NCBI GenBank assembly: GCA_030427205.1
Contig: JAUHXC010000006.1
Coordinates: 186,001-250,000, forward strand
DNA length: 64,000 nucleotides
Direction of reading: 5' to 3'
Source: a bacterium
GTDB taxonomy: Bacteria; Myxococcota_A; Bradymonadia; UBA7976; UBA1532
The position numbers and the translations under genes were made by a program. Below, piece by piece: positions 1 through 11,119 of the stretch (position 1 is the stretch's first letter; every line of letters begins with the position of its first letter). Under the pieces are notes generated by a model. It was not told the origin of the DNA. It made no database searches and worked only from the letters and a program-made list of their open reading frames with translations.

Positions 1-3239
<3,239 letters not shown>

Positions 3240-3366
3240 AGACCATCGCCCGCGCCGGCTTACGTCGGCTCGACCCGCGGGCTCGACCGGATGGGGTTTC
3301 GCCCACCTTGCACCCGGCGCGGCGCCCCCCGAAAATGACCGGAGCACGACCGGGGGGCTTTGCTGG

Positions 3367-4632
3367 ATGCGACTCGACGACGCGCGCTTGCTCGACTGTC
3401 TCGACCTCTTGCTGGGGGCGGCCTGGGCCGACGGGGTCCCGTCCGACCACGAGCGGACGTCACTCGAGAAGATGTCGGCCGAGCTGTGCGGCGGTGATCG
3501 GCTCACCGCCGAGGCGCGGCGCTACTTCGACGCCTTCGACGCCGCGCGCTTCGAACCGACCATCGTCTGCGCCCGGCTGGGGCTCAGCCCGGGGCGCGAC
3601 GCCCTGCGCGAGCAGCGGCGGCGGGCGTTTCTGACGCTCGTCGGGCGGGTGGTCGACGCCGACGGCGTGCTCGAGCCCGAAGAAGAGGCCTATGTCAGCC
3701 GGCTGACCGAGCAGATCGGGGCCACCGCCGCCGACCTGCAGGCGGTGCTCGACGACCTCGCCGAGGTCGCCGGCCTGCTCGGCGCGCCGCCCAGACGCGA
3801 CGCGCACGCCGGGCGGGTGCTCGGCAAGCGCTACGAGGTCGCCCGCGGCCGCGACGGCGGGCTCGACGGGCGCTACGTGGCCTACGACCGCCCGCTCGGC
3901 GCCCGCCGGGTCGAGGTGCGCCGGCTCAACAAGCACGTCTCCGCCGCCGACGCGCCGCGGCTCCTGCGCGAGGCGGTGGCCGTCGCCGCCACCGGCAGCC
4001 CGCACATCGTCTCGGTCTTCGACGTCGGCGGGCTCGGCGAGGGCAACCCCTTCCTCATCACCGAGCCCTTGCGCGGCGAGACCCTGCGCCGGCGCCTCGA
4101 CCGCAAGGGCAAGCTCGACGCGACCGACGCCCTGCGCATCGGCGACCGCCTGCTCGCCGGCCTCGAAGCGGCCCACGGCGCCGGCGTGGTGCACCGGGCG
4201 CTGACCGCCGACGACGTCTTCCTCGTCACCACCCTCGGCGTCGAAGACCACGTCAAGCTCACCGGCTTCGGCACCACCCGGCTGCACCACCTCGAGCCCA
4301 CCGCCGGCAAGCCGGTGCTCGGCATGGGCACCGCCATCGCGCCCGAGCGCCTCGGCGGGGCCGAGGTCGACGAGCGGGCCGACCTCTTCTCGGCGGCGGC
4401 GATCATCTACGAGATGCTCGCCGGCCGCTCACCCTATGGCGACGGCCCGTCGAGCCGGCTCGCGGTGCGCCGCAGCCGGGCCAGCGAGCCGCCGTCCCTC
4501 GCCGAGATCGACCCCGCGTTCGAGGTGCTCGACGCGGTCATCGCGCCCAACCTGATGGCCGACCCCGACGAGCGCATGGGCGACGCCAGCGAGCTCCGCG
4601 CGGCCCTCGAAGAGGTCGTCGAGATCATCTGA
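3367..4632 (+). CDS. TerB-like domain fused to a Ser/Thr pseudokinase
   Basis: 421 aa. Residues 1-135 form an acidic helical TerB/DUF533-like domain (AAWADGVPSDHE; VVDADGVLEPEEEAYV). Residues 152-421 have a protein-kinase fold with recognisable subdomains, but every catalytic residue is replaced: the VAIK lysine position reads VEVRR (R185), HRDLKPxN reads HRALTADDV (A278 for Asp), and DFG reads GFG (G300). The APE motif is kept (325-327), so the fold is probably intact. Family knowledge says such proteins act as scaffolds or allosteric partners, not phosphotransferases. It is convergent with the active kinase at 4726-5880, a natural candidate partner. ATG start; upstream GC-rich leader of 127 bp. 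Cytosolic, no membrane segment seen. Confidence 0.8.
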   Translation: MRLDDARLLDCLDLLLGAAWADGVPSDHERTSLEKMSAELCGGDRLTAEARRYFDAFDAARFEPTIVCARLGLSPGRDALREQRRRAFLTLVGRVVDADGVLEPEEEAYVSRLTEQIGATAADLQAVLDDLAEVAGLLGAPPRRDAHAGRVLGKRYEVARGRDGGLDGRYVAYDRPLGARRVEVRRLNKHVSAADAPRLLREAVAVAATGSPHIVSVFDVGGLGEGNPFLITEPLRGETLRRRLDRKGKLDATDALRIGDRLLAGLEAAHGAGVVHRALTADDVFLVTTLGVEDHVKLTGFGTTRLHHLEPTAGKPVLGMGTAIAPERLGGAEVDERADLFSAAAIIYEMLAGRSPYGDGPSSRLAVRRSRASEPPSLAEIDPAFEVLDAVIAPNLMADPDERMGDASELRAALEEVVEII

Positions 4633-4645
4633 GCCCCGCGCCCGG

Positions 4646-4687
4646 GCCCCGCGGGCGGGCCGACGGCGACCGACCCGCCCGCGGGGC
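4646..4687. terminator. Large GC hairpin between convergent genes (candidate bidirectional terminator)
   Basis: A perfect 14-bp inverted repeat (GCCCCGCGGGCGGG at 4646-4659 and its complement at 4674-4687) with a 14-nt loop lies in the 93-bp gap between the stop codons of the two convergent kinase-like genes. It has no U-tract, so it is not a canonical intrinsic terminator, but its position suits transcript-end formation or 3'-end protection from both sides. Confidence 0.5.
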
Positions 4688-4725
4688 GCCCGCTCGGCGC
4701 CGTGCCCGCTCAGCGCAGCGCCCAT

Positions 4726-5880
4726 TCAGCCCAGCGCCGCCCAGGCCGCGCCTGCCGCCGAGCTGAGCATCGCGAGGATGCCCACCACGATGCCGCTGAG
4801 CAGCTGCCGTGTACGGCCCGACAGCGCGCGGGGCGCGGTCGGCTCCAGCAGCGCCTCGGGCGGCAGCTTCATCGTCTCGTCGAAGACCCGCTGCGGCCGC
4901 GGCGCCGGCGCGCGGGCGCTCTCCAGGGCCGCGATCGCGTCGCGGGCCGCCTGCTCCATCGCCGCCGGATCGGCGAAGCGCTGCTCGGCCCACTTCGCCG
5001 TCGCCCGCGCGATCAGGGCGTCGATGTGCCCGGTGGGATCGATCTCTGCGCCCACCGACGGCACCCGATCCATCATGTGCGCCAGCAGGACCTCCTGCAC
5101 CCGCCCGTCGAAGGGCAGCGCGCCGGTCAGCATCTCGAAGAGCATGATGCCCAGCGAGTACTGATCGCCGGCGGGCCCGGTGACGACGGCGTCGTCCATC
5201 AGCGGCTCGGGCGCGATATAGGCCGGGCTGCCCATGAGCCGACCCTGCTCCGGCGGCAGCTCGACCCGTCCCTCGTAGTCGAAGCCGCCTTCGCGGCGGG
5301 CGATGCCGAAGTCGATCAGGCTGACCCGCTCGCGGCCGAAGCCGTCCCGGGTGAGCATGACGTGGCTCGGCTTGATGTCGCGGTGGGCGATGCCGTGGCG
5401 GTGCATGTCGGCCATCACCGCCAGCACGCCGCGCACGATCTCCAGCGCCCGGCGCGGCTCGAGGGCGCCCTCTTCTTCGATCACCGCGCGCAGCGAGCGG
5501 CCCTCGATGAGCTCGAAGGCCATGTAGTAGCCATCGGTGAGCCGCCCGTCGACGTCCAGGTGCCCGAAGCGCACCAGCCGGGGCACGCCCGGACCGGTCA
5601 GCGCGCCGAGCGCCTGCGCCTCGCGAAAGGCGCGCACCCGGGCCTCGTCGTCGGCGATGGCCTCGCCGGAGAAGATCTTGAGCGCCACCGGGCGGCCGAA
5701 GGGCTGCTGCCGGGCGGCATACACCTGCGCCTGCGCGCCGGCGCCGATCTTCTCGAAGACTTGGAACTCGTCGGCGATGATCCGGCCGAGGAAGGGGTCG
5801 GCCGAGAAGGCGTGGGCCTGCGCCTGCATGAAGGCGGTCTTGCGGCGGGCGGCGGGCTGGCGGTGAGCGTGAGCGTTCAT
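4726..5880 (-). CDS. Membrane-anchored Ser/Thr protein kinase (PknB-like)
   Basis: 384 aa Hanks-type kinase, apparently active: glycine loop IGAGAQAQVY (45-54), ATP-anchoring lysine in VALK (K68), catalytic loop HRDIKPSHV (D168), DFG (D190) and APE-like segment APEP. Residues ~355-384 form a single C-terminal hydrophobic segment (LLSGIVVGILAMLSSAAGAAWAAL) with almost nothing after it, so the kinase domain faces the cytoplasm and no sensor domain follows. The Pro-rich juxtamembrane linker holds TMK-type Thr residues that could be autophosphorylated. ATG start, preceded by GAGGTG at good spacing. It is convergent with the pseudokinase at 3367-4632. The 596 bp upstream carry an unusual tandem repeat that could affect its expression. 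Confidence 0.9.
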   Translation of the reverse strand: MNAHAHRQPAARRKTAFMQAQAHAFSADPFLGRIIADEFQVFEKIGAGAQAQVYAARQQPFGRPVALKIFSGEAIADDEARVRAFREAQALGALTGPGVPRLVRFGHLDVDGRLTDGYYMAFELIEGRSLRAVIEEEGALEPRRALEIVRGVLAVMADMHRHGIAHRDIKPSHVMLTRDGFGRERVSLIDFGIARREGGFDYEGRVELPPEQGRLMGSPAYIAPEPLMDDAVVTGPAGDQYSLGIMLFEMLTGALPFDGRVQEVLLAHMMDRVPSVGAEIDPTGHIDALIARATAKWAEQRFADPAAMEQAARDAIAALESARAPAPRPQRVFDETMKLPPEALLEPTAPRALSGRTRQLLSGIVVGILAMLSSAAGAAWAALG

Positions 5881-6476
5881 GGGTCACCTCGTATGCTGTC
5901 GTCTCCATTCACTACGGGAGTGTGCCGAGGTTCTTTTTCGCGGAGGATTACGCCGGGATTTCGGCGATCCGCCGCCTCGCGTTGGGTGTGCCGGCGGTGA
6001 GCGGTTGCAACCGGGTGGAGCTGCGACCGGTGCCGACGGCGGGCGGTTCGAACCGGGGGGTCGCTCGAAGCCGTGCCGGCGGCGGGCGGTTCGTCGGGGC
6101 CCAATGTAGGGGCATGTACGTGAAGATGGCGGTTCGAACCACCCCTCGATGGGGAGATCTCCTTATCGGGGGGCGGTTCGAACCACCCCTCGGTGGGGAG
6201 ATCTCCTTATCGGGGGGCGGTTCGAACCACCCCTGGATGGGGAGATCTCCTTACTCGGGGGCGGTCCGAACCGCCTCGTCGCGGATCTCCAGCGACCGCG
6301 ACGGGGTTGGGACCGCCTGCGCCGCGGTGCCCTCGCGCCGGATGGGCCCGACGAACCGGCTCGATGTAGGAAGATGTACGCAGAATATCCCCTTCGAACC
6401 GCCCGCGCCGGGCAGGGTGCTCGCCGCGGGGGCGGTCGGGACCGCATCCCGCGGGCAGGGCGTCGGGGTCTGCAGG
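5881..6476. other. 596-bp non-coding interval with palindrome-containing repeats
   Basis: Upstream of the kinase gene (minus) and downstream of the TPR gene (minus). No credible gene is seen: long open frames cross it only because of GC content, and the repeat period (44) is not a multiple of three. GGTTCGAACC occurs at 6045-6054 and inside each 44-bp unit from 6131. Two similar sub-blocks (TGTAGGGGCATGTACGTGAAGATG near 6104 and TGTAGGAAGATGTACGCAGAATAT near 6366) each precede a TTCGAACC motif, so a longer, partly degraded repeat seems to frame the array. Confidence 0.6.
6131..6272. repeat. 44-bp tandem repeat, about 3.3 copies
   Basis: Units begin with the palindrome GGTTCGAACC at 6131, 6175 and 6219, and a fourth, degenerate one (GGTCCGAACC) at 6263, an exact 44-bp period. 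Each unit continues ACCCCTCGATGGGGAGATCT and ends CCTTATCGGGGGGC, with a second small dyad (CCCCT..ATGGGG) in the middle. Differences between copies are few (Cga/Cgg/Gga), so the expansion is fairly recent. Each unit could fold into hairpins or bind a dimeric protein. Confidence 0.85.
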
Positions 6477-7676
6477 TCAGGGCGCCAGCGAGTCGAGCAG
6501 GACCCGCGCGGCGCCGTCGGCGGGGGCTCGGGCGAGGTGCTGCCGCAAGACCTGCGCCGCCTCCGCACGGCGGCCTCGGCGCAGCAGCAGGTGGGCCAGG
6601 TGCAGCGGCGCGGCGCCGGGTCGTTCGAGCGCGCTGGCCTGACGCAGCAGCGCCTCGGCCCGATCCCAGCGACCCGCCGCGCGCTCGAGGGCCGCCAGCG
6701 GCAGCAGCACGTCCACCTCGCCGGCCGCGAGCAGCGCCGCCAGCTCGGCGCGGGCCGCGGGCGCGTCCCCTCGGGTCAGCGCCACCCGCGCCTTCAGGCG
6801 GCGGGCGCGGGGGTCGGCGTCGGGCAGGTCGACGAGCCACGCGCCCGCCCGCTGCGTCTCGCCGGCGGCGACCGCGGCCTGCACCGCCAGCAGTCGATCG
6901 GCGGGCTCGACCGCGTCGGCGCGCCCGTCGAGGAGGGCCGCGGCGTAGCGCAGCGCGACGGCGCCCTGCCCGGCGGCCAGCAGCGCGGTGACCAGCCGCC
7001 GCCGCGGCGCGCGGGCTTCGGGGTCTGCCAAGACCGCCGCTTCGAGGGCCGGGCGGCTCACCGCGGGCGCGGCGACGGCGAGCTGCTGCCACAGGTCGCC
7101 GTCGCCCGGGGTCACGTCGAGCAGCCGGCGCAGCGTCGCGGCGGCCGCCGCCGGGCGACCGCTGGCCGACAGCGCATGGGCCAGCGCGCGGCGCAGGGCG
7201 TCGTCGTTGGGGAAGCGCACCACCGCCCGGCGGGCGACCTCCTCGGCGAGCAGCATGTCGCCGGCGCCCAGCGCGGCGGCGGCCCACAGGCGCAGCGTCG
7301 GGGCGTCCGCCGTCTCGACCGCCTGCCAGCGGGGCAGCTCGGCGCACAGCGCAGACCAGCGCTCGCCGCGGGCGAGGGCGCCCACCAGGCCCATGCCGGC
7401 CTCCCTCGAGGTCGGATCGCCCGCGACGGCCGCCCGATAGGCCGCGATGGCCTCGTCGTGGCGATCGGCCAGGGTCAGCGCGTGCCCGCGGGCGAGGTCC
7501 ACCAGCGGGTGCGCCGGGCCGGCGTAGGCCTGCAGCAGATCCAGGGCTGCGCGGGCGTCGCTCGCCTCAAGCGGGGCCCGCATCGCGGTCAGCAAGGCGC
7601 CGACCTCGCTCGGAGGCGGCTGCGCGGCGGGCGTCGGGGCCGCGAGCAGCCACAGGCCCAGCAGGGCGCCGATCAT
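6477..7676 (-). CDS. TPR-repeat protein, last gene of TonB2-type cluster
   Basis: 399 aa. N-terminal signal peptide (MIGALLGLWLLAAPTPAA, cleavage near residue 20), then Ala/Leu/Arg-rich helical repeats typical of tetratricopeptides (for example ALDLLQAYAGPAHPLVDLARG; DEAIAAYRAAVAGDPTSREA; EALLRQASALERPGAAPLHL). Predicted periplasmic. Its ATG overlaps the stop of the tonB gene (ATGA). In Vibrio TonB2 loci a TPR protein follows tonB2, and the same order is seen here, so it probably works with the TonB motor as an adaptor; its binding partner is unknown. Confidence 0.8.
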   Translation of the reverse strand: MIGALLGLWLLAAPTPAAQPPPSEVGALLTAMRAPLEASDARAALDLLQAYAGPAHPLVDLARGHALTLADRHDEAIAAYRAAVAGDPTSREAGMGLVGALARGERWSALCAELPRWQAVETADAPTLRLWAAAALGAGDMLLAEEVARRAVVRFPNDDALRRALAHALSASGRPAAAAATLRRLLDVTPGDGDLWQQLAVAAPAVSRPALEAAVLADPEARAPRRRLVTALLAAGQGAVALRYAAALLDGRADAVEPADRLLAVQAAVAAGETQRAGAWLVDLPDADPRARRLKARVALTRGDAPAARAELAALLAAGEVDVLLPLAALERAAGRWDRAEALLRQASALERPGAAPLHLAHLLLRRGRRAEAAQVLRQHLARAPADGAARVLLDSLAP

Positions 7677-8353
7677 CGCAAGCTCCAGCGCAGCACCAGG
7701 GTCACCGCGCTGGGCACGGGGCGCCCGTCGCGGCGGGCCGGGCGATAGCGCAAGCGGCGGGCGGCGGCCCGGGCGGCGTCCTCGAACACCCCGACCGGCG
7801 CGCTCTCGACGATCTCGATGTGCTGCACGGCGCCGCGCGCGTCGAGCTGCAGCCGCAGCCGGGTGCGGCCCTCGGTCTTCCGCTGCCGCGCGGGCGGCGG
7901 GTAGAACGCCTCCAGGTCGGGGGCGAAGACCAGCTCGGCGGCGTGGTCCGGGGCCGGCCCCGCCGACGCGGCGGATAGGGAGGAGAGTCGCTGCGTCGGC
8001 AGGGCCAGCGCCGGGAGGTCGGTCGGGTCGACCCGGGCGCGCGCCGCGGGCAGGCCCAGCGGCTGCGTCGCGACGGGAGCCAGGGCCAGGGCCGGGGTCG
8101 GCGGGCTCGGGGCGGGGGCCGGCGCCGGCGCGACCCGCGGCGTCGGGCGGCTCGGCGGCCGCTGCGGCGTGGGTGGAGGCGGCGGCGGCGGGCGCACGGT
8201 GAGCGGGCTGGCGACCATCGGCGCCGCGGCGACCGGCGGGCGGCTCAGCTCGACCAGCAGCAGGATCAGCCCCGTATTGACCGCCACCGTCGCCGCCACC
8301 GCCAGCGCCAGCGGGCCGGTGCGCCGCACGCTCGAGGTCCGCCGGCGACTCAT
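7673..8353 (-). CDS. tonB: Energy transducer TonB
   Basis: 226 aa. One N-terminal transmembrane helix (residues ~13-37, LALAVAATVAVNTGLILLLVE), a long Pro/Ala-rich periplasmic spacer (~43-110, RPPPPPPPTPQRPPSRPTPR) and a C-terminal TonB domain (~150-226: TRLRLQLDARGAVQHIEIVE; ARRLRYRPARRDGRPV). TonB couples the proton-motive force, harvested by ExbB/ExbD, to outer-membrane receptors. The gene overlaps exbD upstream and the TPR gene downstream by 4 bp each, so translation is coupled. The cognate receptor is very likely the one heading this operon. Confidence 0.92.
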   Translation of the reverse strand: MSRRRTSSVRRTGPLALAVAATVAVNTGLILLLVELSRPPVAAAPMVASPLTVRPPPPPPPTPQRPPSRPTPRVAPAPAPAPSPPTPALALAPVATQPLGLPAARARVDPTDLPALALPTQRLSSLSAASAGPAPDHAAELVFAPDLEAFYPPPARQRKTEGRTRLRLQLDARGAVQHIEIVESAPVGVFEDAARAAARRLRYRPARRDGRPVPSAVTLVLRWSLR

Positions 8354-8775
8354 GGGCGCACCGCCGCGATATCGACCCGCGCCGCGCCCGCGTCGAGGGC
8401 TCGATCGCGCACCATCAGCGCCAGCCCCACGGGGGCTCGCCGATCGGCCTGCACCAGCACGTCCCGGGTCCGAGCCGCGCGCAGGGCCTCGGCGATGGCC
8501 GCGGTCACCCCCGCGCCGTCGGTCGCCGCGCCGGGCGCGCGCACCTCGCGCCCGGCGACGTGCACCGCGCCGTCGGCGGTGATGCCCACCGGCACGACCT
8601 GCGCGGCGACCGCCGCCGCCCGCGCGCTCTGCGGCCGCTCGACCCGCACCCCCGTATCGCGGGAGAAGCGGGTGGTGACCACGAAGAAGATCAGCAGCAG
8701 GAAGACCATGTCGATCATCGCCGACAGGTCGACGAGGGGCGCCGGCGCCCGGGCGCCGCGGCGAAAGCGCCTCAT
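8350..8775 (-). CDS. exbD: ExbD/TolR-family biopolymer transport protein
   Basis: 141 aa. Single N-terminal transmembrane helix with the family's conserved Asp (APLVDLSAMIDMVFLLLIFF; Asp at the start of the helix carries protons), then a periplasmic ExbD domain ending AALDAGAARVDIAAVRP. It works with the ExbB-type proteins encoded just upstream as the TonB motor. ATG overlaps the exbB stop (ATGA) and its own stop overlaps tonB, so stoichiometry is probably set by translational coupling. Confidence 0.92.
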   Translation of the reverse strand: MRRFRRGARAPAPLVDLSAMIDMVFLLLIFFVVTTRFSRDTGVRVERPQSARAAAVAAQVVPVGITADGAVHVAGREVRAPGAATDGAGVTAAIAEALRAARTRDVLVQADRRAPVGLALMVRDRALDAGAARVDIAAVRP

Positions 8776-9161
8776 CGCAGCTCGCCCGCAGCCCGCTCGG
8801 CGGCGCGCTCGACGAGCCCGGCGAGCACCAGCGCCGGCGCGGCGACCAGTAGACCGTATTCAGTTGTCAGCATGGCCCGGCCGATGCCCGCCGCCAGCGC
8901 CTCGGCCCGCCCGGCGGTCATCAGGCCCTCCAGGCTGTCGATCAGGCCGCCGACGGTGCCCAGCAAGCCCAGCAACGGCGCGGCGGCGATGCCGGCTCGG
9001 GTCGGTGTCAGCCGGGCGCGGGCCCGCTGCGGCGCGCGGCGGGCGTCGAGCGCGGCGAGGCACAGCGCGGCGTAGACCCACAGGCCCACCGCCGCGATGG
9101 CCCACAGTGCCGGGCCGCCGCGGGCCGCGAGATCGGCGACCGCCTCCAGCAGCTCAGCCAT
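8772..9161 (-). CDS. exbB: ExbB-like proton channel (short, ExbB2 type)
   Basis: 129 aa, much shorter than E. coli ExbB (244 aa) and of the size of MotA/TolQ/ExbB proteins from TonB2 systems. Three hydrophobic segments (~14-38, ~57-78, ~104-122) include the signature PLLGLLGTVGGLIDSL and the TTEYGLLVAAPALV helix with the Thr residues that line the proton path. It forms the inner-membrane channel with ExbD. It overlaps the upstream ttpC-like gene by 8 bp and exbD by 4 bp. Confidence 0.9.
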   Translation of the reverse strand: MAELLEAVADLAARGGPALWAIAAVGLWVYAALCLAALDARRAPQRARARLTPTRAGIAAAPLLGLLGTVGGLIDSLEGLMTAGRAEALAAGIGRAMLTTEYGLLVAAPALVLAGLVERAAERAAGELR

Positions 9162-10404
9162 GGTCCCGCCCCGGGCCGCCGTCGTCGAGCAGGCGCGCCG
9201 CCGCCGCCTCGAGCTCGGCGCGGGCCCGCTCGGCCTGACGTCCGAACACCGCGTGCACCAGCAGGGTCGGCACCGCCACCATCAGGCCGAGCTGCGTCGT
9301 CGTCAGCGCCTGAGCGATGCCACCCGACAAGAGCCGCGGCTCGCCGGTGCCGTGCACCGCGATGACGTCGAAGGTGCCGATCATGCCGCTCACGGTGCCC
9401 AGCAGCCCCAGCAGCGGCGCGACCCCCGCGAACACCGCCAGCAGCCGCAGCCCGCGGTCGAGGCCTACGTCCTCTGCGGCCAGCGCCGCCTCCAGCGCGC
9501 CGGCCGACCGGTCGCCGACGCCGGCCAGGAGCAGCCGGGCCAGCGGGGTTCGCCCGGCGGCGACGTGCGCCCGGGCGTCGGCGGCGTCACCCCGGTCGAG
9601 GGCGGCGAGCACCGCGTCGGTCAGGCCCGGCGGCGGGCGGTCGGTCCAGGTCGCGCGCGCCCGATCGAGCGCGACCAGCAGCGCCGCCAGGCCCAACGCC
9701 AGGATCGGCCAGACGAAGGGCCCGCCCGCCGCCAGCCAGCGGCGCATGGTCCACGGCGGCGCCATCTCGACCCCCGCCAGCGCGCCCGAGACGTCGAGGG
9801 GCAGCCCGCTCGGCCCGGCGCCGCGCTCGGCCCGGCGCAGTCGCTCGATCTGCGTCGGGGTGAAGCGGGGCCCGCCGATGCGCGGGGGGTCGCCGCCGAC
9901 CAGTCCGGTGGTGGCGTCCGACGGCCCGAGGGCGAAGCGCAGCGGCCCTATCATCAGCAGCGGGCCCCGGTGGGGCAGGCCCGCCCGATCGTGCACCGTC
10001 GCCGGCGCGCTGTGGATCCGGCTGGCGGCCTCCAGCGCCTCGACGCGCGCCTCGGCGCCCGCGCTGCGGGTCAGCAGCGCGTCGAGCGCGTCGAGCCGCG
10101 CCCGTCGACCGGCGGCGGCGTCGATCGCGCTGAGCGCCGCCTGGCGGGCCGCGCCCAGCCGTTCTTCGGCATCGCGTGCCGCGGCGCGGGCCTTCGAGAG
10201 CCGCGCCTGAGCCCGATCGACGCGGCGCAGCAGCCGGGCCTGGGCGTCGAGGCGCTCGGCGCGGAAGCGGCTCAGCTCGGCCTCGGCCTGCGCCCGGGCG
10301 TCGACGGCCGCCTGCAGGATCGGCGGGCCGGCGAGCGCCGCGGTGACCGGGCAGACGCACAGGGCGAGCAGCAGGGCCGGCCAGCGATACGGGGAGGTCG
10401 TCAC
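9154..10404 (-). CDS. ttpC: TtpC-like MotA/TolQ/ExbB protein with periplasmic coiled coil
   Basis: 416 aa. Signal-like N-terminus (LLLALCVCPVTAALAG), a long charged coiled coil (~30-128), then a MotA/TolQ/ExbB channel domain with membrane segments at ~228-247, ~321-345 and ~366-387 (APLLGLLGTVSGMIGTF; TTTQLGLMVAVPTLLVHAVF). This is the architecture of Vibrio TtpC, the extra ExbB-like component required by TonB2. GTG start (10404), 7 bp after the stop of the DUF3450-like gene. The gene order DUF3450-ttpC-exbB-exbD-tonB-TPR matches TonB2 loci, which supports the call. The exact role of the coiled coil is inferred to be periplasmic contact with TonB or the DUF3450 protein. Confidence 0.85.
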   Translation of the reverse strand: MTTSPYRWPALLLALCVCPVTAALAGPPILQAAVDARAQAEAELSRFRAERLDAQARLLRRVDRAQARLSKARAAARDAEERLGAARQAALSAIDAAAGRRARLDALDALLTRSAGAEARVEALEAASRIHSAPATVHDRAGLPHRGPLLMIGPLRFALGPSDATTGLVGGDPPRIGGPRFTPTQIERLRRAERGAGPSGLPLDVSGALAGVEMAPPWTMRRWLAAGGPFVWPILALGLAALLVALDRARATWTDRPPPGLTDAVLAALDRGDAADARAHVAAGRTPLARLLLAGVGDRSAGALEAALAAEDVGLDRGLRLLAVFAGVAPLLGLLGTVSGMIGTFDVIAVHGTGEPRLLSGGIAQALTTTQLGLMVAVPTLLVHAVFGRQAERARAELEAAAARLLDDGGPGRDHG

Positions 10405-10411
10405 GGCGCGC

Positions 10412-11119
10412 TCACTCGACCGGCAGCTCGACCAGCCGCGGGGCCTGCTGGCCGCCGGCGATCGCGAAGGCGTCGTCGATCGCGGCCCGCTCGGCGGGCG
10501 CCACCCGGCGGAGCTGGCGCCGCCCGTCGGCGAAGGTCACCACCCCGGCCTCGGCGCCGTCGAGGCTGCGCCACCACATGGCGGCCAGGCCCAGGCGCAG
10601 GGTCTGCACCGCCGCCTCGGTGTCGGCAGCAGGGTCGACGGCGGTCTGCACCGCGATCTCGACCGACTCGGCGGCCTCTTCGGCGGCCGACAGCAGCGCC
10701 AGCGCGCCCTCCAGCCCGGGGGCCGGTTTCGGCGCCGCCCAGCGGGCGTCCAGCGCCGCCAGCGCGGCGGTGATCGCGGTCGCGCGGCGGTTGGCTTCGG
10801 CTTCGCGGTCCGCGATCTGCGCGTCGAGCGTCGCCCGCGCCTCGTCGCTGGCCAGCGCCGCCGCGCCGGCGTCCAGATCGGCCGCGTGAGCCTCGGCCCG
10901 GCGGGCTTCGGCTTCGAGGGCCTCGGCCAGCGCCCGCTGTCGCTCGCGCTCGAGCACCCAGCGGCTCTGCTCGTCGGCCAGGGTCACCCGGGCCCGGTCG
11001 GCCGCGCCGAGCGCCGCGAGGACTGCGTCGGCGGCGCCCGGCTCGGCCGACGCACCGGCCCAGGCGCCGAGCGCCAGCAGCCCCGTCAGCAACCCCATCA
11101 CCACGCGCGGCGCGGGCAT
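10412..11119 (-). CDS. DUF3450-like periplasmic coiled-coil protein
   Basis: 235 aa. Signal peptide (VVMGLLTGLLALGAWAGASA), then a long alpha-helical coiled coil rich in Ala/Glu/Arg (~30-120) and a C-terminal part with LRLGLAAMWWRSLDGAEAGV. Size, layout and position before ttpC match DUF3450 proteins of TonB2 clusters. ATG at 11119 shares its A with the stop of the receptor gene (TGATG); longer frames running up to 11761 are shadows of the receptor. Function unknown; it is assumed to assist TonB-dependent uptake in the periplasm. Confidence 0.75.
   Translation of the reverse strand: MPAPRVVMGLLTGLLALGAWAGASAEPGAADAVLAALGAADRARVTLADEQSRWVLERERQRALAEALEAEARRAEAHAADLDAGAAALASDEARATLDAQIADREAEANRRATAITAALAALDARWAAPKPAPGLEGALALLSAAEEAAESVEIAVQTAVDPAADTEAAVQTLRLGLAAMWWRSLDGAEAGVVTFADGRRQLRRVAPAERAAIDDAFAIAGGQQAPRLVELPVE

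Noticed and set aside
6131..6272. GGTTCGAACC motifs as tRNA T-arms
   Set aside because: They resemble the T-arm (GGTTCGAATCC), but no acceptor, D-arm or anticodon partner can be built around any copy, and they recur with a strict 44-bp period.
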